Translations under genes and position numbers: made by a program
Notes under the pieces: generated by a model
Told to the model about the DNA's origin: nothing
Databases searched by the model: none
What the model saw: the letters and a program-made list of their open reading frames with translations, nothing else
Source of the DNA: Paenibacillus piscarius
GTDB taxonomy: Bacteria > Bacillota > Bacilli > Paenibacillales > Paenibacillaceae
DNA length: 64,000 nucleotides
NCBI RefSeq assembly: GCF_022234545.1
Contig: NZ_JAIEUI010000001.1
Location: forward strand, 124,001 to 188,000
Direction: 5' to 3'
Shown here: positions 36,328 to 45,561 of the stretch, in pieces
Layout: every line of letters starts with the position of its first letter
How positions within the stretch are numbered: the first letter of the stretch is position 1

Positions 36328-38754
36328 GTGGAATTGAAGCAGATACATTCCGGCAAGGACGGGATCAGGCTGGAGACGACAGAGGGACTGATGCAGATTG
36401 ACTGGTGTACGCCGGGCATTGCCAGAATCCGGTATACGTTGAATGCGGAGTTTAGCGGTAAAGAGAGCCTGATGGTAGTGAGCCGGCCGGATGCGGAGGC
36501 AATAGAATATAAGGTGACCGACCTGGGCGGCTCCGTGGAAATTGCAACCGCGCGGCTGAGCATCCAGGTGGACAAAGCGACCTGTGCCTTCAGCTACAGA
36601 GACGCAGACGGCAGGCTGCTGACCCGGGAGCCGGGAAGAGGCGGCAAGACGCTGGAGCGTACAGAAATCTACCGCACCGTATTCGATGCGGATGCTGATG
36701 CGGTAGAGACCGGGCAGGGAGCGGACGGGCTGCGGGCCAGGGCCGAAGGTGTAAGCCGGAGGCTTGTGCGGGAGGCTTTTCATACGAAGCTGGAATTCGA
36801 GTGGCAGGAGGGTGAAGCCCTGTATGGGCTCGGCTCCCATGAAGAGGGGATGATGAACCTCCGGGGCAAGCATCAGTACCTGTACCAGCAGAATATGAAG
36901 GCGGTTGTTCCGGTCCTCGTCTCTACGCGCGGCTATGGAATTCTCGTAGATTCCGGATCTTATATGACCTTCCACGATGATGCCTTCGGCTCGTATCTCT
37001 GGAGCGATGCTGATGAGGAGATGGATTATTACTTCATTTACGGACCGGAATTCGACCAGATTACAGCAGGAATCCGCTACCTGACCGGGGAAGCGCCGAT
37101 GCTGCCGAAGTGGTCCTTCGGATACGTGCAGTCCAAGGAGCGATATATCTCTCAGCAGGAACTGATTGACATCGTGCAGGAATACCGTGAACGCGCGCTT
37201 CCGCTCGATGGGATTGTGCTCGACTGGCAGTCCTGGACAGGCAACCTGTGGGGGCAAAAAACGTTTGATCCCGAACGCTTTCCGGATCCTGCGCAGATGA
37301 TGGAACGCCTCCATGCCATGAATGCCAAGCTTATGGTCTCGATCTGGCCGATTATGGGCGCGGGCGGGGACAACCATGAGGAGATGAAGGCGGGCGGCTT
37401 CCTGCTCGGCAATCAGGCGACCTATGATGCCTTCTCGGAAGAGGCCCGGGCGCTGTACTGGAAGCAGGCGAATGAAGGGCTGTTCGCTCATGGCATCGAT
37501 GCGTGGTGGTGCGACTGCACCGAGCCGTTCGAGGCGGACTGGAAGGGGGCAGTGAAGCCGGAGCCGGAGCAGCGGATGCTGATTAACACGGCGGAGTCGA
37601 AGCGGTATCTCGATCCGGGGCTGATCAATGCTTATTCAATGCAGCATTCCAAAGGCATCTATGAAGGCCAGCGCGCGGTGACCTCAGACAAGCGGGTTAT
37701 CAATCTGACGCGTTCCGCTTATGCCGGACAGCACCGGTATGCTACCATCACGTGGTCAGGAGATACCGCCGCCAATTGGGAGACGCTGCGCAGGCAGATT
37801 GCTGACGGATTGAACTTCTGTGTAACCGGTTCGCCGTACTGGACTCTGGACATCGGCGCTTTCTTCGTGCAGAAGCACAAGGAGCAATGGTTCTGGAACG
37901 GGGACTATAACGAAGGGGTTGCCGATCTCGGCTACCGCGAGCTGTATGTGCGATGGTTCCAGTTGGGTGCGTTCCTGCCAATGTTCCGTTCCCACGGCAC
38001 CGATACGCCAAGGGAGATCTGGCAGTTCGGCCAGGAGGGCGAGCTGATGTATGATACCCTGGTGAAATATCTGAAGCTCCGTTACCGGCTGATGCCGTAC
38101 ATCTATTCGCTGGCTGGTGCGGTTGCACACCACAGCTATACGATGCTCCGCGCTCTGGCCTTCGACTACCGGGAAGATACCCGTGTCCATGACATCGGGG
38201 ACCAGTTCATGTTCGGGCCGGCCTTCATGGTGGCCCCCGTCACGGAAGCCATGTATTATGGCCCCGGCTCCCGTGAGCTTGAAGGGATCCGCAAGCAGCG
38301 CAGCGTCTACCTTCCTGAAGGGGAATGGTACGATTATTGGACCGATGAACGCCTGGCTGGCGGTCAGGTCATTGAAGCCAGAGCGGACCTTGCGACGCTG
38401 CCGCTGTTCGTCCGTGCCGGGTCGATTGTGCCGGCCGGTCCGGAGACACAATATACAGATGAGCAGCCGGATGCTGTGATCTCTCTGAAGGTGTACAGCG
38501 GTAAGGACACTGCCTTCACCCTCTATGAGGATGAAGGGGATAACTACAATTACGAGAGCGGCTCCAGTTCCATGATTACGCTCAAGTGGTCCGAGGCGGA
38601 CCGCAGCCTGACCATCGGGGAGCGGGAAGGGCGTTATGAGGGAATGCCGGCCGTACGGCAATTTGCGGTAGAGATCGCCGGGCAGGCCGGAAGCTGTGCA
38701 GTGACCTACAGCGGGGAAGCTGTGACGGTCCGCGAAGCGGATCTGCACCTCTAA
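36328..38754 (+). CDS. GH31 glycoside hydrolase (alpha-xylosidase/alpha-glucosidase type)
   Basis: 808 aa from GTG 36328, which is preceded by AAGGGTGG; an upstream ATG at 36310 has no RBS. No signal peptide. N-terminal beta-sandwich (about 1-235), (beta/alpha)8 barrel about 245-600 with nucleophile D396 in WWCDCTEPF and acid/base D479 in TWSGDTAANW, then two C-terminal beta domains of the DUF5110 type (from about 690, FTLYEDEGDNYNYESG). GH31 enzymes hydrolyse alpha-xylosides or alpha-glucosides; the adjoining fucose-pathway genes make xyloglucan side chains attractive. It is a distant paralogue of the GH31 at 59557. Confidence 0.92.
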   Translation: MELKQIHSGKDGIRLETTEGLMQIDWCTPGIARIRYTLNAEFSGKESLMVVSRPDAEAIEYKVTDLGGSVEIATARLSIQVDKATCAFSYRDADGRLLTREPGRGGKTLERTEIYRTVFDADADAVETGQGADGLRARAEGVSRRLVREAFHTKLEFEWQEGEALYGLGSHEEGMMNLRGKHQYLYQQNMKAVVPVLVSTRGYGILVDSGSYMTFHDDAFGSYLWSDADEEMDYYFIYGPEFDQITAGIRYLTGEAPMLPKWSFGYVQSKERYISQQELIDIVQEYRERALPLDGIVLDWQSWTGNLWGQKTFDPERFPDPAQMMERLHAMNAKLMVSIWPIMGAGGDNHEEMKAGGFLLGNQATYDAFSEEARALYWKQANEGLFAHGIDAWWCDCTEPFEADWKGAVKPEPEQRMLINTAESKRYLDPGLINAYSMQHSKGIYEGQRAVTSDKRVINLTRSAYAGQHRYATITWSGDTAANWETLRRQIADGLNFCVTGSPYWTLDIGAFFVQKHKEQWFWNGDYNEGVADLGYRELYVRWFQLGAFLPMFRSHGTDTPREIWQFGQEGELMYDTLVKYLKLRYRLMPYIYSLAGAVAHHSYTMLRALAFDYREDTRVHDIGDQFMFGPAFMVAPVTEAMYYGPGSRELEGIRKQRSVYLPEGEWYDYWTDERLAGGQVIEARADLATLPLFVRAGSIVPAGPETQYTDEQPDAVISLKVYSGKDTAFTLYEDEGDNYNYESGSSSMITLKWSEADRSLTIGEREGRYEGMPAVRQFAVEIAGQAGSCAVTYSGEAVTVREADLHL

Positions 38755-38809
38755 GCCGGGGCAGCGGCGGCTTGCTTCCGCAAAGCCCAGGCCGCTTGGT
38801 ATGGATAAC

Positions 38810-39724
38810 TTAATGCGTGCGGCTGTTCCTCCGGTAGGCGGCGGGGGTCATCCGGGTGATCTTTTTGAAGGTGCGGTAGAAGTGGGGCATACTCTCGAAG
38901 CCGCAGGCCATGGCGATCTGCTCGATCGTGCCGCTGGATTGCAGCAGCCTGTCCTTGGCGGCAAAAATCCGCTTCGTCGCAATATAATCTGTCACATTCA
39001 TCCCTAGCCGCTGTTTGAAGACCCGACTGAAGTGGGCTGGAGAGATATTCGCCCGTCCTGCAAGCTGAGCCAGCTCCAGCGGCTGATGCAGATGGCCGTC
39101 AATAAAGGCCAGCGCCTCGCGGAACCAGTCCGGCAGCGACAGATTGACGTCCACCGGACCGGCGGCCTGCGGCAGGCAGTAGCGGTTCAGGTGCAGCAGC
39201 GTGAGCTGGAGCAGCAGGGTCAGCGCCTGTCCGCCATCCGGGCGGTTCTCACCGCGTTCCGTGTGAAGGGCGTCGATATCCTTTTGTATAATTGTGGCAT
39301 GTTCGGGCGGCAGGGTATACTTGTATTGCTTGCTCGTCTTGGCGGCGTCGAACAGCTTCAGATAAGCATAAGGCTCGCCGTAGGATGGATGCTGAAGCAG
39401 ATTCGGGCTGAAAAAGACCGCAGAAGAGGTCACCGGCTCCTCGCTATCGGGGAACCCCCGGTGCACCGTATTGCCGGGAACGACAATAATGTCGCCCTGG
39501 CTCATCTCGTAGAAGGTCTGGTCGATGAAGAAGCTGCCTTTGCCTCCATATACGTATATGAATTCGTACCAGTCATGCTGGTGGTCGGGAAGCTCGCGCT
39601 GCGGGCTTTTCGTCTCCTTATAGTCCAGCAGCAGGGAGAAGGGCCCTTGATTGTCAAAATGCTTGGTGATCGGTCCGATGATATTCTCCTCCTTGGGCAG
39701 ACCTGTGAATCCTCTCTGTATCAT
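38810..39724 (-). CDS. AraC-family regulator with cupin sensor
   Basis: 304 aa. Cupin region about 40-135 (LPDHQHDWYEFIYVYGGKGSFFIDQ), AraC DNA-binding domain about 200-300 (LELAQLAGRANISPAHFSRVFKQRLG and IEQIAMACGFESMPHFYRTFKKIT). The ATG at 39724 lacks a good ribosome-binding site, so the true start may differ. Divergent from the lactonase/aldo-keto reductase/dehydrogenase/GH95 genes, which it may control in response to L-fucose or a related sugar. Confidence 0.9.
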   Translation of the reverse strand: MIQRGFTGLPKEENIIGPITKHFDNQGPFSLLLDYKETKSPQRELPDHQHDWYEFIYVYGGKGSFFIDQTFYEMSQGDIIVVPGNTVHRGFPDSEEPVTSSAVFFSPNLLQHPSYGEPYAYLKLFDAAKTSKQYKYTLPPEHATIIQKDIDALHTERGENRPDGGQALTLLLQLTLLHLNRYCLPQAAGPVDVNLSLPDWFREALAFIDGHLHQPLELAQLAGRANISPAHFSRVFKQRLGMNVTDYIATKRIFAAKDRLLQSSGTIEQIAMACGFESMPHFYRTFKKITRMTPAAYRRNSRTH

Positions 39725-39810
39725 ATCAAAATAAGGTATAGATTTGTTTGTTTTCGCTATTTTTATTCCTTAATCGGATGTATAAAATAAGGTGGAATGG
39801 AGGCGTTATC

Positions 39811-40662
39811 ATGTATATTGATGCTCACCAGCATTACTGGAAGATTGAGAGGGACGATTACGGCTGGATTACGCCGGAGATTCCGGTGCTGTTCCGGGAT
39901 TATCTGCCCGCTGATCTGGAGCCGGAGCTACAGAAGCACGGGGTCAGCCATACGATTGTGGTCCAGGCTGCGCCTACGGTGGAGGAGACGGAATATATTC
40001 TGGAACTGAGCGAGAAGGCGGATTCCGTGGCAGGCGTTGTCGGCTGGCTGGATCTTGCAAGCCCTTCCTTCCAGGCCGAATTCGAGCGTCTGAGCAAGCA
40101 TCCGAAGTTCACCGGGCTGCGGGTGATGATTCAGGAGATGGCAGACCCCGGCGTGCTGTTAACCCGGCCTTATATAGAAGCGCTCTCATATCTTGCGGAG
40201 CGGGATGTGCCGGTGGACCTGCTGGTGCTTGACCATCAGCTTCCGCAGCTCATTGCGATGCTGAAGCAGGTTCCGGGCCTGCGGGGCGTTATCGACCATT
40301 TGGCCAAGCCTCCGATTGCATCGGGCAGCTTAGAGCCGTGGAGAAGCCGGATGGCAGAGGTTGCGGGACATCCCGGGATATACTGCAAGCTGTCTGGGAT
40401 GGTAACGGAGGCGGATCCGCAGGGCTGGACGCAGGAGGATTTCACGGCTTACATTCATGCTGTGCTGGAGCTGTTCGGACCGGAGCGGGTGATGTTCGGC
40501 AGCGACTGGCCGGTATGCCTGATGGCGGCAACCTACGATGAGGTTATAGAGATTCTTCGCAATGCCTTGCAGGGCCGTTTGTCAGCGGAAGAGATGGAGC
40601 CGGTGTTTGGAGCGAATGCGGCTAGATTTTATAAGCTAGATCAGCAGCACTTAGGTAAGTAA
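39811..40662 (+). CDS. Amidohydrolase-family sugar lactonase (L-fuconolactone/L-galactonolactone type)
   Basis: 283 aa, COG3618-type metal-dependent hydrolase. The HxH metal motif is at residues 4-8 (DAHQHYW), a conserved His is in VIDHLAKPP, and the catalytic Asp is in FGSDWPV near residue 230. Members hydrolyse L-fuconolactone, L-rhamnonolactone or related lactones. ATG 39811 follows TGGAGG; the longer frame start at 39748 has no RBS. Located in front of an aldo-keto reductase and a zinc dehydrogenase, fitting oxidative (non-phosphorylating) breakdown of L-fucose or L-galactose. Confidence 0.85.
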   Translation: MYIDAHQHYWKIERDDYGWITPEIPVLFRDYLPADLEPELQKHGVSHTIVVQAAPTVEETEYILELSEKADSVAGVVGWLDLASPSFQAEFERLSKHPKFTGLRVMIQEMADPGVLLTRPYIEALSYLAERDVPVDLLVLDHQLPQLIAMLKQVPGLRGVIDHLAKPPIASGSLEPWRSRMAEVAGHPGIYCKLSGMVTEADPQGWTQEDFTAYIHAVLELFGPERVMFGSDWPVCLMAATYDEVIEILRNALQGRLSAEEMEPVFGANAARFYKLDQQHLGK

Positions 40663-40663
40663 C

Positions 40664-40832
40664 AGAAAGCGTGAAGGAACGGAGGGGAATTTTGGAACTG
40701 GAGGAGCGGTAGCGTTCGCCTTTGTCACCGGATTTTCACCGCAAAGGAGAATCAATAAAATCTGGGGACAACAGCGACCGGAAGTCCAAATGTTCACCGC
40801 AGTGACGATTACGCCTCAAGTTTCAATCTTAA
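40664..40832. repeat. Large imperfect inverted-repeat element (possible MITE or structured RNA)
   Basis: Outer arms GCGTGAAGGAACGGAGGGGA at 40669-40688 and the reverse complement of 40790-40815 align. Inner arms: CGGTAGCG...TTTGTCACCGGATTTT (40707-40736) against AAAATCTGGGGACAACAGCGACCG (40757-40780). The loop is about 20 nt around 40737-40756. No reading frame of note. It lies directly before the aldo-keto reductase gene, so it could act as a leader RNA or be an inserted miniature element. Confidence 0.55.
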
Positions 40833-40875
40833 GTGCGGCTTATAAAGATTCATAAACTATAGGAGGTTGAGCAAT

Positions 40876-41835
40876 ATGAAATACAGACAGCTGGGCAATA
40901 CGGGGCTTGAAGTCTCGGCATTAAGCTTCGGGGCCTCTTCACTGGGCAGCGTGTTCCGGGAGGTACCGAAGGATGAGGCGATTCTTACGGTTCATACGGC
41001 GATTGATCTGGGGATCAACCTCATTGACGTCTCCCCATACTACGGCCTGATGAAAGCGGAAACGGTGCTGGGCGAGGCGCTGAAGACGGTACCGCGTGAC
41101 AAATATATTCTGAGCACCAAGGCCGGACGTTACGGATCAGATGAATTCGACTTCTCCAGAGAGCGGATCATCCGCAGTGCGGAAGAGAGCATGGGCCGCC
41201 TGGGCACGGATTACCTGGATATTCTGCTGCTGCATGATGTTGAATTCGGTTCCATGGAGCAGGTAATGGAGGAGGGCATTCCCGCGCTGGAAGAGCTGAA
41301 GCAGGCGGGTAAAATCCGCTACTCCGGCATCAGCGGCCTGCCGCTGAGTGTGTTCGAGATGGTGCTGCCGCAGACCAGGCTGGATGTCATTCTGTCCTAT
41401 TGCCATTATTCGCTCAACGATACCACGCTGCTGCGGCTCCTGCCCTTGCTGGAAGAAACCGGAACAGGGCTGATGAATGCGTCGCCGATCTCGATGGGGC
41501 TGCTCAGCAACCGCAAGGTACCGGACTGGCATCCGGCGAGTGCCGAGATTCAAGCCGCCTGTCAGCGTGCTGCTGAATATTGCAGAGACAAGGGAGAGGA
41601 TATTGCCAAGCTGGCCGTCCAGTTCTCTACCGCAAATGAGCAGATTCCAACCACCCTGGTCAGCACGGCGACACCGGCTAATATCCGCAACAATATTAAG
41701 TGGACCGAAGAGCCGATCAATGAACAATTACTGGCAGAAGTGCGCGATATTCTGAAGCCGATTGATGGGGCCTCCTGGCCGAGCGGCCGGGCAGAATGGA
41801 ATGAAGATTCGGTCCGGAACGGGGGGCATATATAA
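40876..41835 (+). CDS. Aldo/keto reductase (L-fucose/L-galactose dehydrogenase type)
   Basis: 319 aa, NAD(P)-dependent TIM-barrel enzyme. Catalytic tetrad visible: D51, Y56, K82 and H120 (DVSPYYG, STKAGRYG, LLLHDVEF). The sequence resembles the branch that oxidises L-galactose, L-fucose or D-arabinose to lactones. ATG 40876 follows AGGAGG by 6 bp; an in-frame TTG at 40867 is directly on the RBS. Its stop overlaps the next gene's ATG by one base. The lactone product would feed the enzyme at 39811. Confidence 0.87.
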   Translation: MKYRQLGNTGLEVSALSFGASSLGSVFREVPKDEAILTVHTAIDLGINLIDVSPYYGLMKAETVLGEALKTVPRDKYILSTKAGRYGSDEFDFSRERIIRSAEESMGRLGTDYLDILLLHDVEFGSMEQVMEEGIPALEELKQAGKIRYSGISGLPLSVFEMVLPQTRLDVILSYCHYSLNDTTLLRLLPLLEETGTGLMNASPISMGLLSNRKVPDWHPASAEIQAACQRAAEYCRDKGEDIAKLAVQFSTANEQIPTTLVSTATPANIRNNIKWTEEPINEQLLAEVRDILKPIDGASWPSGRAEWNEDSVRNGGHI

Positions 41836-42854
41836 TGAAGGGAATTATTTGTGAGGAAGTCGGAAAGTTCGTATTCCGCGAGGATCTGCCGGAGCCGGAG
41901 CTGCGGGAAGGGGAAGCGATTGTAAGCATCCGCCGCATCGGGATCTGCGGGACAGACCTGCACGCCTACCGGGGGAACCAGCCTTATTTCACTTATCCGC
42001 GTGTGCTGGGACATGAGCTGTCCGGGATCATTGAGCGTATTGGCGACAATCCGCAAGGGCTGCGCGTAGGGGATCAGGTCAGTGTCATTCCCTATCTGCA
42101 TTGCGGGGAGTGCCGGGCCTGTCTGAGCGGCAAAACGAATTGCTGCCAGAAAATGAGAGTGTTCGGTGTTCACCTGGATGGCGGAATGCGGGAACGGGTG
42201 AGCCTGCCTGTAGGCAATCTGCTGAAGACAGACGGGCTGACGCTGGATCAGGCGGCCATGCTGGAGCCGCTGGCAATCGGTGCCCATGCGGTCCGGCGCT
42301 CAGGCATCAGTGCCGGGGATCAGGTGCTGGTGATCGGCGCTGGCCCGATCGGACTTGGCGTGATGGCCATGGCCCGGTACGCCGGGGCAAAGGTCATTGC
42401 GATGGATGTCAATGACGAACGTCTGGCCTTCTGCAAGGGCTGGGCGCAGGCGGAGCACACGGTAAGCGCCTTGAAAGAGCCGAAGGAGCAGCTGTCGGCA
42501 CTGACAGACGGTAACTTCCTGCCGCATGTCATTGATTCCACCGGGAACATCTCTTCTATGGAAGGTGCCTTCGGACTGGTCGGCCATGGCGGCACACTGA
42601 CTTATGTCGGATTGGTCAAAGGCAATATTACCTTTAGTGACCCCGATTTTCATGCCCGCGAGATGACGGTGCAGGGGAGCAGAAATGCGACCCGCGAGGA
42701 TTTTGAACGGGTGATTAGCGCCATTAGGGACGGTTATATTGATGTGGACCGTTATATTTCCCACCGCAGCCCGTTCGGAGAGATGATCGGTAAGTTTGAG
42801 AGCTGGCTGAATCCTGAAACGAAGGTGATCAAAGCACTGGTTGAGCTGAATTAA
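41835..42854 (+). CDS. Zinc-dependent medium-chain alcohol/sugar dehydrogenase
   Basis: 339 aa MDR enzyme. Catalytic zinc ligands C38, H60 and E61 (GICGTD, GHE), structural zinc cysteines C90, C93, C96 and C104, Rossmann motif GAGPIGLG near residue 163. The related L-galactonate/L-fuconate or 2-keto-3-deoxy-L-fuconate dehydrogenases are the best contextual guess. Starts within the previous stop (TAATG) and is followed 20 bp later by GH95, so these genes are co-transcribed. Confidence 0.9.
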   Translation: MKGIICEEVGKFVFREDLPEPELREGEAIVSIRRIGICGTDLHAYRGNQPYFTYPRVLGHELSGIIERIGDNPQGLRVGDQVSVIPYLHCGECRACLSGKTNCCQKMRVFGVHLDGGMRERVSLPVGNLLKTDGLTLDQAAMLEPLAIGAHAVRRSGISAGDQVLVIGAGPIGLGVMAMARYAGAKVIAMDVNDERLAFCKGWAQAEHTVSALKEPKEQLSALTDGNFLPHVIDSTGNISSMEGAFGLVGHGGTLTYVGLVKGNITFSDPDFHAREMTVQGSRNATREDFERVISAIRDGYIDVDRYISHRSPFGEMIGKFESWLNPETKVIKALVELN

Positions 42855-42874
42855 CTGCGAAGGAGCGAGCAACG

Positions 42875-45121
42875 ATGACAAGCAAGGAACACAGCCAGCG
42901 GTTATGGTACAGTGAGCCGGCACAGAACTGGAATGAGGCACTGCCGATCGGCAACGGCCGGCTCGGGGCCATGATCTTCGGCCGGGCGGCAGAGGAAAAG
43001 CTCCAGCTTAATGAGGATTCTGTGTGGTACGGAGGTCCGCGTGACCGCAACAACGAAGATGCGCTGCCAAACCTGCCGAAGCTCCGCCAGCTAATTCTGG
43101 AAGGCAAGCTGAGAGAGGCGGAGGAGCTGGCGGCGATGACGATGACGGGCCTGCCGGAAGCGCAGCGCCATTATCTGCCGCTTGGCGATCTGCTGCTGTC
43201 GTTCGGCGGACATGGACAGCCAGTGGAAGAGTATAGCCGGGAGCTGGATCTGGACCGCGGCGTATCCCGGGTGAGCTATATAACTGGCGGTGTAAGCTAT
43301 ACCCGTGAGCTCTTTGCCAGCTACCCGGATCAGGCCATCGTGGTGCGGATTACCTCGGACCGGAAGCACGGCATCTCCCTGAAGGCCAGGTTCAACCGCC
43401 AGAACTGGAGAATGCTTGAGAAGACAGAGAAGTGGCAGGACAGCGGACTGGTGATGAACGGCGAATGCGGCGGCCAAGGCGGCAGTACATTTGCTGCCGT
43501 GCTGCGGGCGGTTGCCGAAGACGGAACCACCCGTACACTGGGTGAGCATCTGCTGGTGGAGGGAGCCAGCTCAGTAACTCTGCTGCTGGCTGCGGGAACT
43601 ACCTTCCGCCAGCCTGATCCGGCGCTCCATGCCAAGCGGCAGCTGGAGGCGCTAAGTTCGGTACCTTATGAGGAGCTGCTGGCCCGCCATATCGCGGATT
43701 ACCGCAGCTTGTTCGGCCGGGTTGCACTGACGCTGCCGGAGAACCCGGAGCGGAGCGGACTGCCGACCAGTGAACGGCTGAACAGGTTCCGTCAGGGGGA
43801 AGAGGATCACGGGCTGATCTCGACTTATTTCCAATATGGCCGTTATTTGCTGATCGCCTCCAGCCGTCCCGGCTCGTTGCCTGCGAATCTGCAGGGCATC
43901 TGGAATGACAGCTTCACCCCGGCCTGGGACAGCAAATTCACGATCAATATTAACGCGCAGATGAACTACTGGCCTGCCGAAATCTGCAATCTGGCCGAAT
44001 GCCATGAGCCGCTGTTCGATCTGATCGAGCGGCTGCGTGAGCCGGGCCGGGTGACGGCTAAGGTGATGTATGGCTGTGGCGGCTTCACGGCCCACCATAA
44101 TACGGATATCTGGGCGGATACGGCTCCGCAGGATACCTATCTGCCAGCCTCCTTCTGGCCGCTGGGCGCAGCTTGGCTCTGCCTGCATCTGTGGGAGCAC
44201 TACCGGTTCAGCCAGGACCGCTACTATCTGGCCCAGGTCTACGACACGATGAAGGAGGCCGCACAGTTCCTGCTCGATTATCTCATTGAAGATGAATCGG
44301 GGCAGCTGATTACCTGCCCGTCCGTCTCGCCGGAGAACACGTATCAGCTGCCTGGCGGGGAATCCGGTGTGTTGTGCGCCGGAGCCTCGATGGACTTCCA
44401 GATTATTGGAGCTCTGTTCAACGCCTGTGTGCAGAGCTCGGAGATTATCGGCCGGGACGAGGTATTCCGCGAACAGCTTCTTGCGGCACTGGGCCGGCTG
44501 CCGGAGCCGAAGATCGGCAAATACGGGCAGATTCAGGAGTGGATGGAGGATTACGAGGAGGTCGAGCCGGGACACCGCCATATCTCCCATCTCTTCGCCT
44601 TGTATCCCGGAGATGCGTTCACGGTCCAGGGTACACCAGAGCTGGCAACAGCAGCTCGCACAACACTGGAGCGCAGGTTGGCCAGCGGCGGCGGACATAC
44701 CGGCTGGAGCCGGGCCTGGATCATCAACTTCTGGGCGCGTTTGCAGGATGAAGGCAAGGCCTATACGAATGTGCGGGCGCTGCTGGAGCATTCCACGCTG
44801 CCGAATCTGTTCGACAACCATCCGCCGTTCCAGATTGACGGTAACTTCGGCGGCACCGCAGGCATTGCCGAGATGCTGCTGCAGAGTCACACGGAGGTGA
44901 TTCAGCTGCTGCCTGCCCTGCCGTCAAGCTGGAGCGAGGGCAGCGTCCGCGGCCTGCGGGCCAGAGGCGGCTATACGCTGGACTTCACCTGGACGGGTGG
45001 ACTTGTTACTGAAGTAGTGGTTACTTGTACGGTATCCGGCCCCTGCCGCCTGGAGGGCCCGGGACTTGCACCGGTATCGTTCGCAGGTGAAGCGGGAAGC
45101 TCGTACTCTTTCACCGGGTAG
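42875..45121 (+). CDS. GH95 alpha-L-fucosidase (or alpha-L-galactosidase)
   Basis: 748 aa inverting glycosidase cleaving alpha-1,2-linked L-fucose, such as on xyloglucan. Full family motifs: N-terminal WNEALPIGNGRLGAMIFG, LNEDSVWYGGP, N-x-N base region TININAQMNYWPAE, general acid E487 in PSVSPEN, HRHISHLFALYPG, and IDGNFGGTAGIAEM. No signal peptide. GGAGCGAG precedes ATG 42875. Last gene of the fucose-type operon, followed by a terminator. The released sugar would enter the oxidative steps encoded just upstream. Confidence 0.94.
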   Translation: MTSKEHSQRLWYSEPAQNWNEALPIGNGRLGAMIFGRAAEEKLQLNEDSVWYGGPRDRNNEDALPNLPKLRQLILEGKLREAEELAAMTMTGLPEAQRHYLPLGDLLLSFGGHGQPVEEYSRELDLDRGVSRVSYITGGVSYTRELFASYPDQAIVVRITSDRKHGISLKARFNRQNWRMLEKTEKWQDSGLVMNGECGGQGGSTFAAVLRAVAEDGTTRTLGEHLLVEGASSVTLLLAAGTTFRQPDPALHAKRQLEALSSVPYEELLARHIADYRSLFGRVALTLPENPERSGLPTSERLNRFRQGEEDHGLISTYFQYGRYLLIASSRPGSLPANLQGIWNDSFTPAWDSKFTININAQMNYWPAEICNLAECHEPLFDLIERLREPGRVTAKVMYGCGGFTAHHNTDIWADTAPQDTYLPASFWPLGAAWLCLHLWEHYRFSQDRYYLAQVYDTMKEAAQFLLDYLIEDESGQLITCPSVSPENTYQLPGGESGVLCAGASMDFQIIGALFNACVQSSEIIGRDEVFREQLLAALGRLPEPKIGKYGQIQEWMEDYEEVEPGHRHISHLFALYPGDAFTVQGTPELATAARTTLERRLASGGGHTGWSRAWIINFWARLQDEGKAYTNVRALLEHSTLPNLFDNHPPFQIDGNFGGTAGIAEMLLQSHTEVIQLLPALPSSWSEGSVRGLRARGGYTLDFTWTGGLVTEVVVTCTVSGPCRLEGPGLAPVSFAGEAGSSYSFTG

Positions 45122-45169
45122 AGTAACATATAGGTTAGCTAGTTGACGAATAGGATAATATAGTTATGT

Positions 45170-45200
45170 AGGATTGGCGTATTTGCGCCAATCCTTTTTG
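45170..45200 (+). terminator. Terminator after GH95
   Basis: AGGATTGGCG (45170-45179) pairs with CGCCAATCCT (45186-45195), followed by TTTT. The 51-bp array starts about 25 bp later. Confidence 0.9.
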
Positions 45201-45224
45201 GTGTGGTTAGCTAGAACGTCGAGT

Positions 45225-45431
45225 GTGGCCAAATGTATGCGGAAAACCGATCACAATCGGACCGGGGGCGGCACGTAGGCCAAATGTAATCGAAAAACCG
45301 ATCACAATCGGACCAGGAGCGGCACGTAGGCCAAATGTAATCGAAAAACCGATCACAATCGGACCGGGAGCGGCACGTAGGCCAAATGTAATCGAAAAAC
45401 CGATCACAATTGGACCGGGAGCGGCGCGTGG
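45225..45431. repeat. 51-bp tandem hairpin array, locus 2 (4 units)
   Basis: The block AAAACCGATCACAA begins at 45243, 45294, 45345 and 45396, exactly 51 bp apart. Arms TGTAATCG and CGATCACA pair with one A-C mismatch around an A-rich loop. Spacer consensus GGACCGGGAGCGGCACGTAG is shared by all units; the array belongs to the same family as loci 1 and 3. The rest of the gap 45122-45652 holds the GH95 terminator and the importer-B promoter/cre region. Confidence 0.9.
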
Positions 45432-45506
45432 GTTGGCAGGTAAGTCAGTGCGCCGCCACTCCACGGCCCCACCCCACCCACAACGGCAACTCCGCTGCCA
45501 ATCCGC

Positions 45507-45521
45507 AAGTAACCGTTTTCT
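45507..45521 (+). promoter_or_regulatory. Second cre-like box, importer B
   Basis: AAGTAACCGTTTTCT matches the cre consensus except for A at the second position. It lies about 55 bp upstream of the perfect cre. Confidence 0.45.
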
Positions 45522-45561
45522 TTTATCGATTTTTCAGGGGGGAAGACCTATAGTTTATGAA

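Noticed and set aside
38755..38809. Terminator between GH31 and the convergent araC gene
   Set aside because: A GC-rich partial hairpin exists but there is no T-run on either strand.
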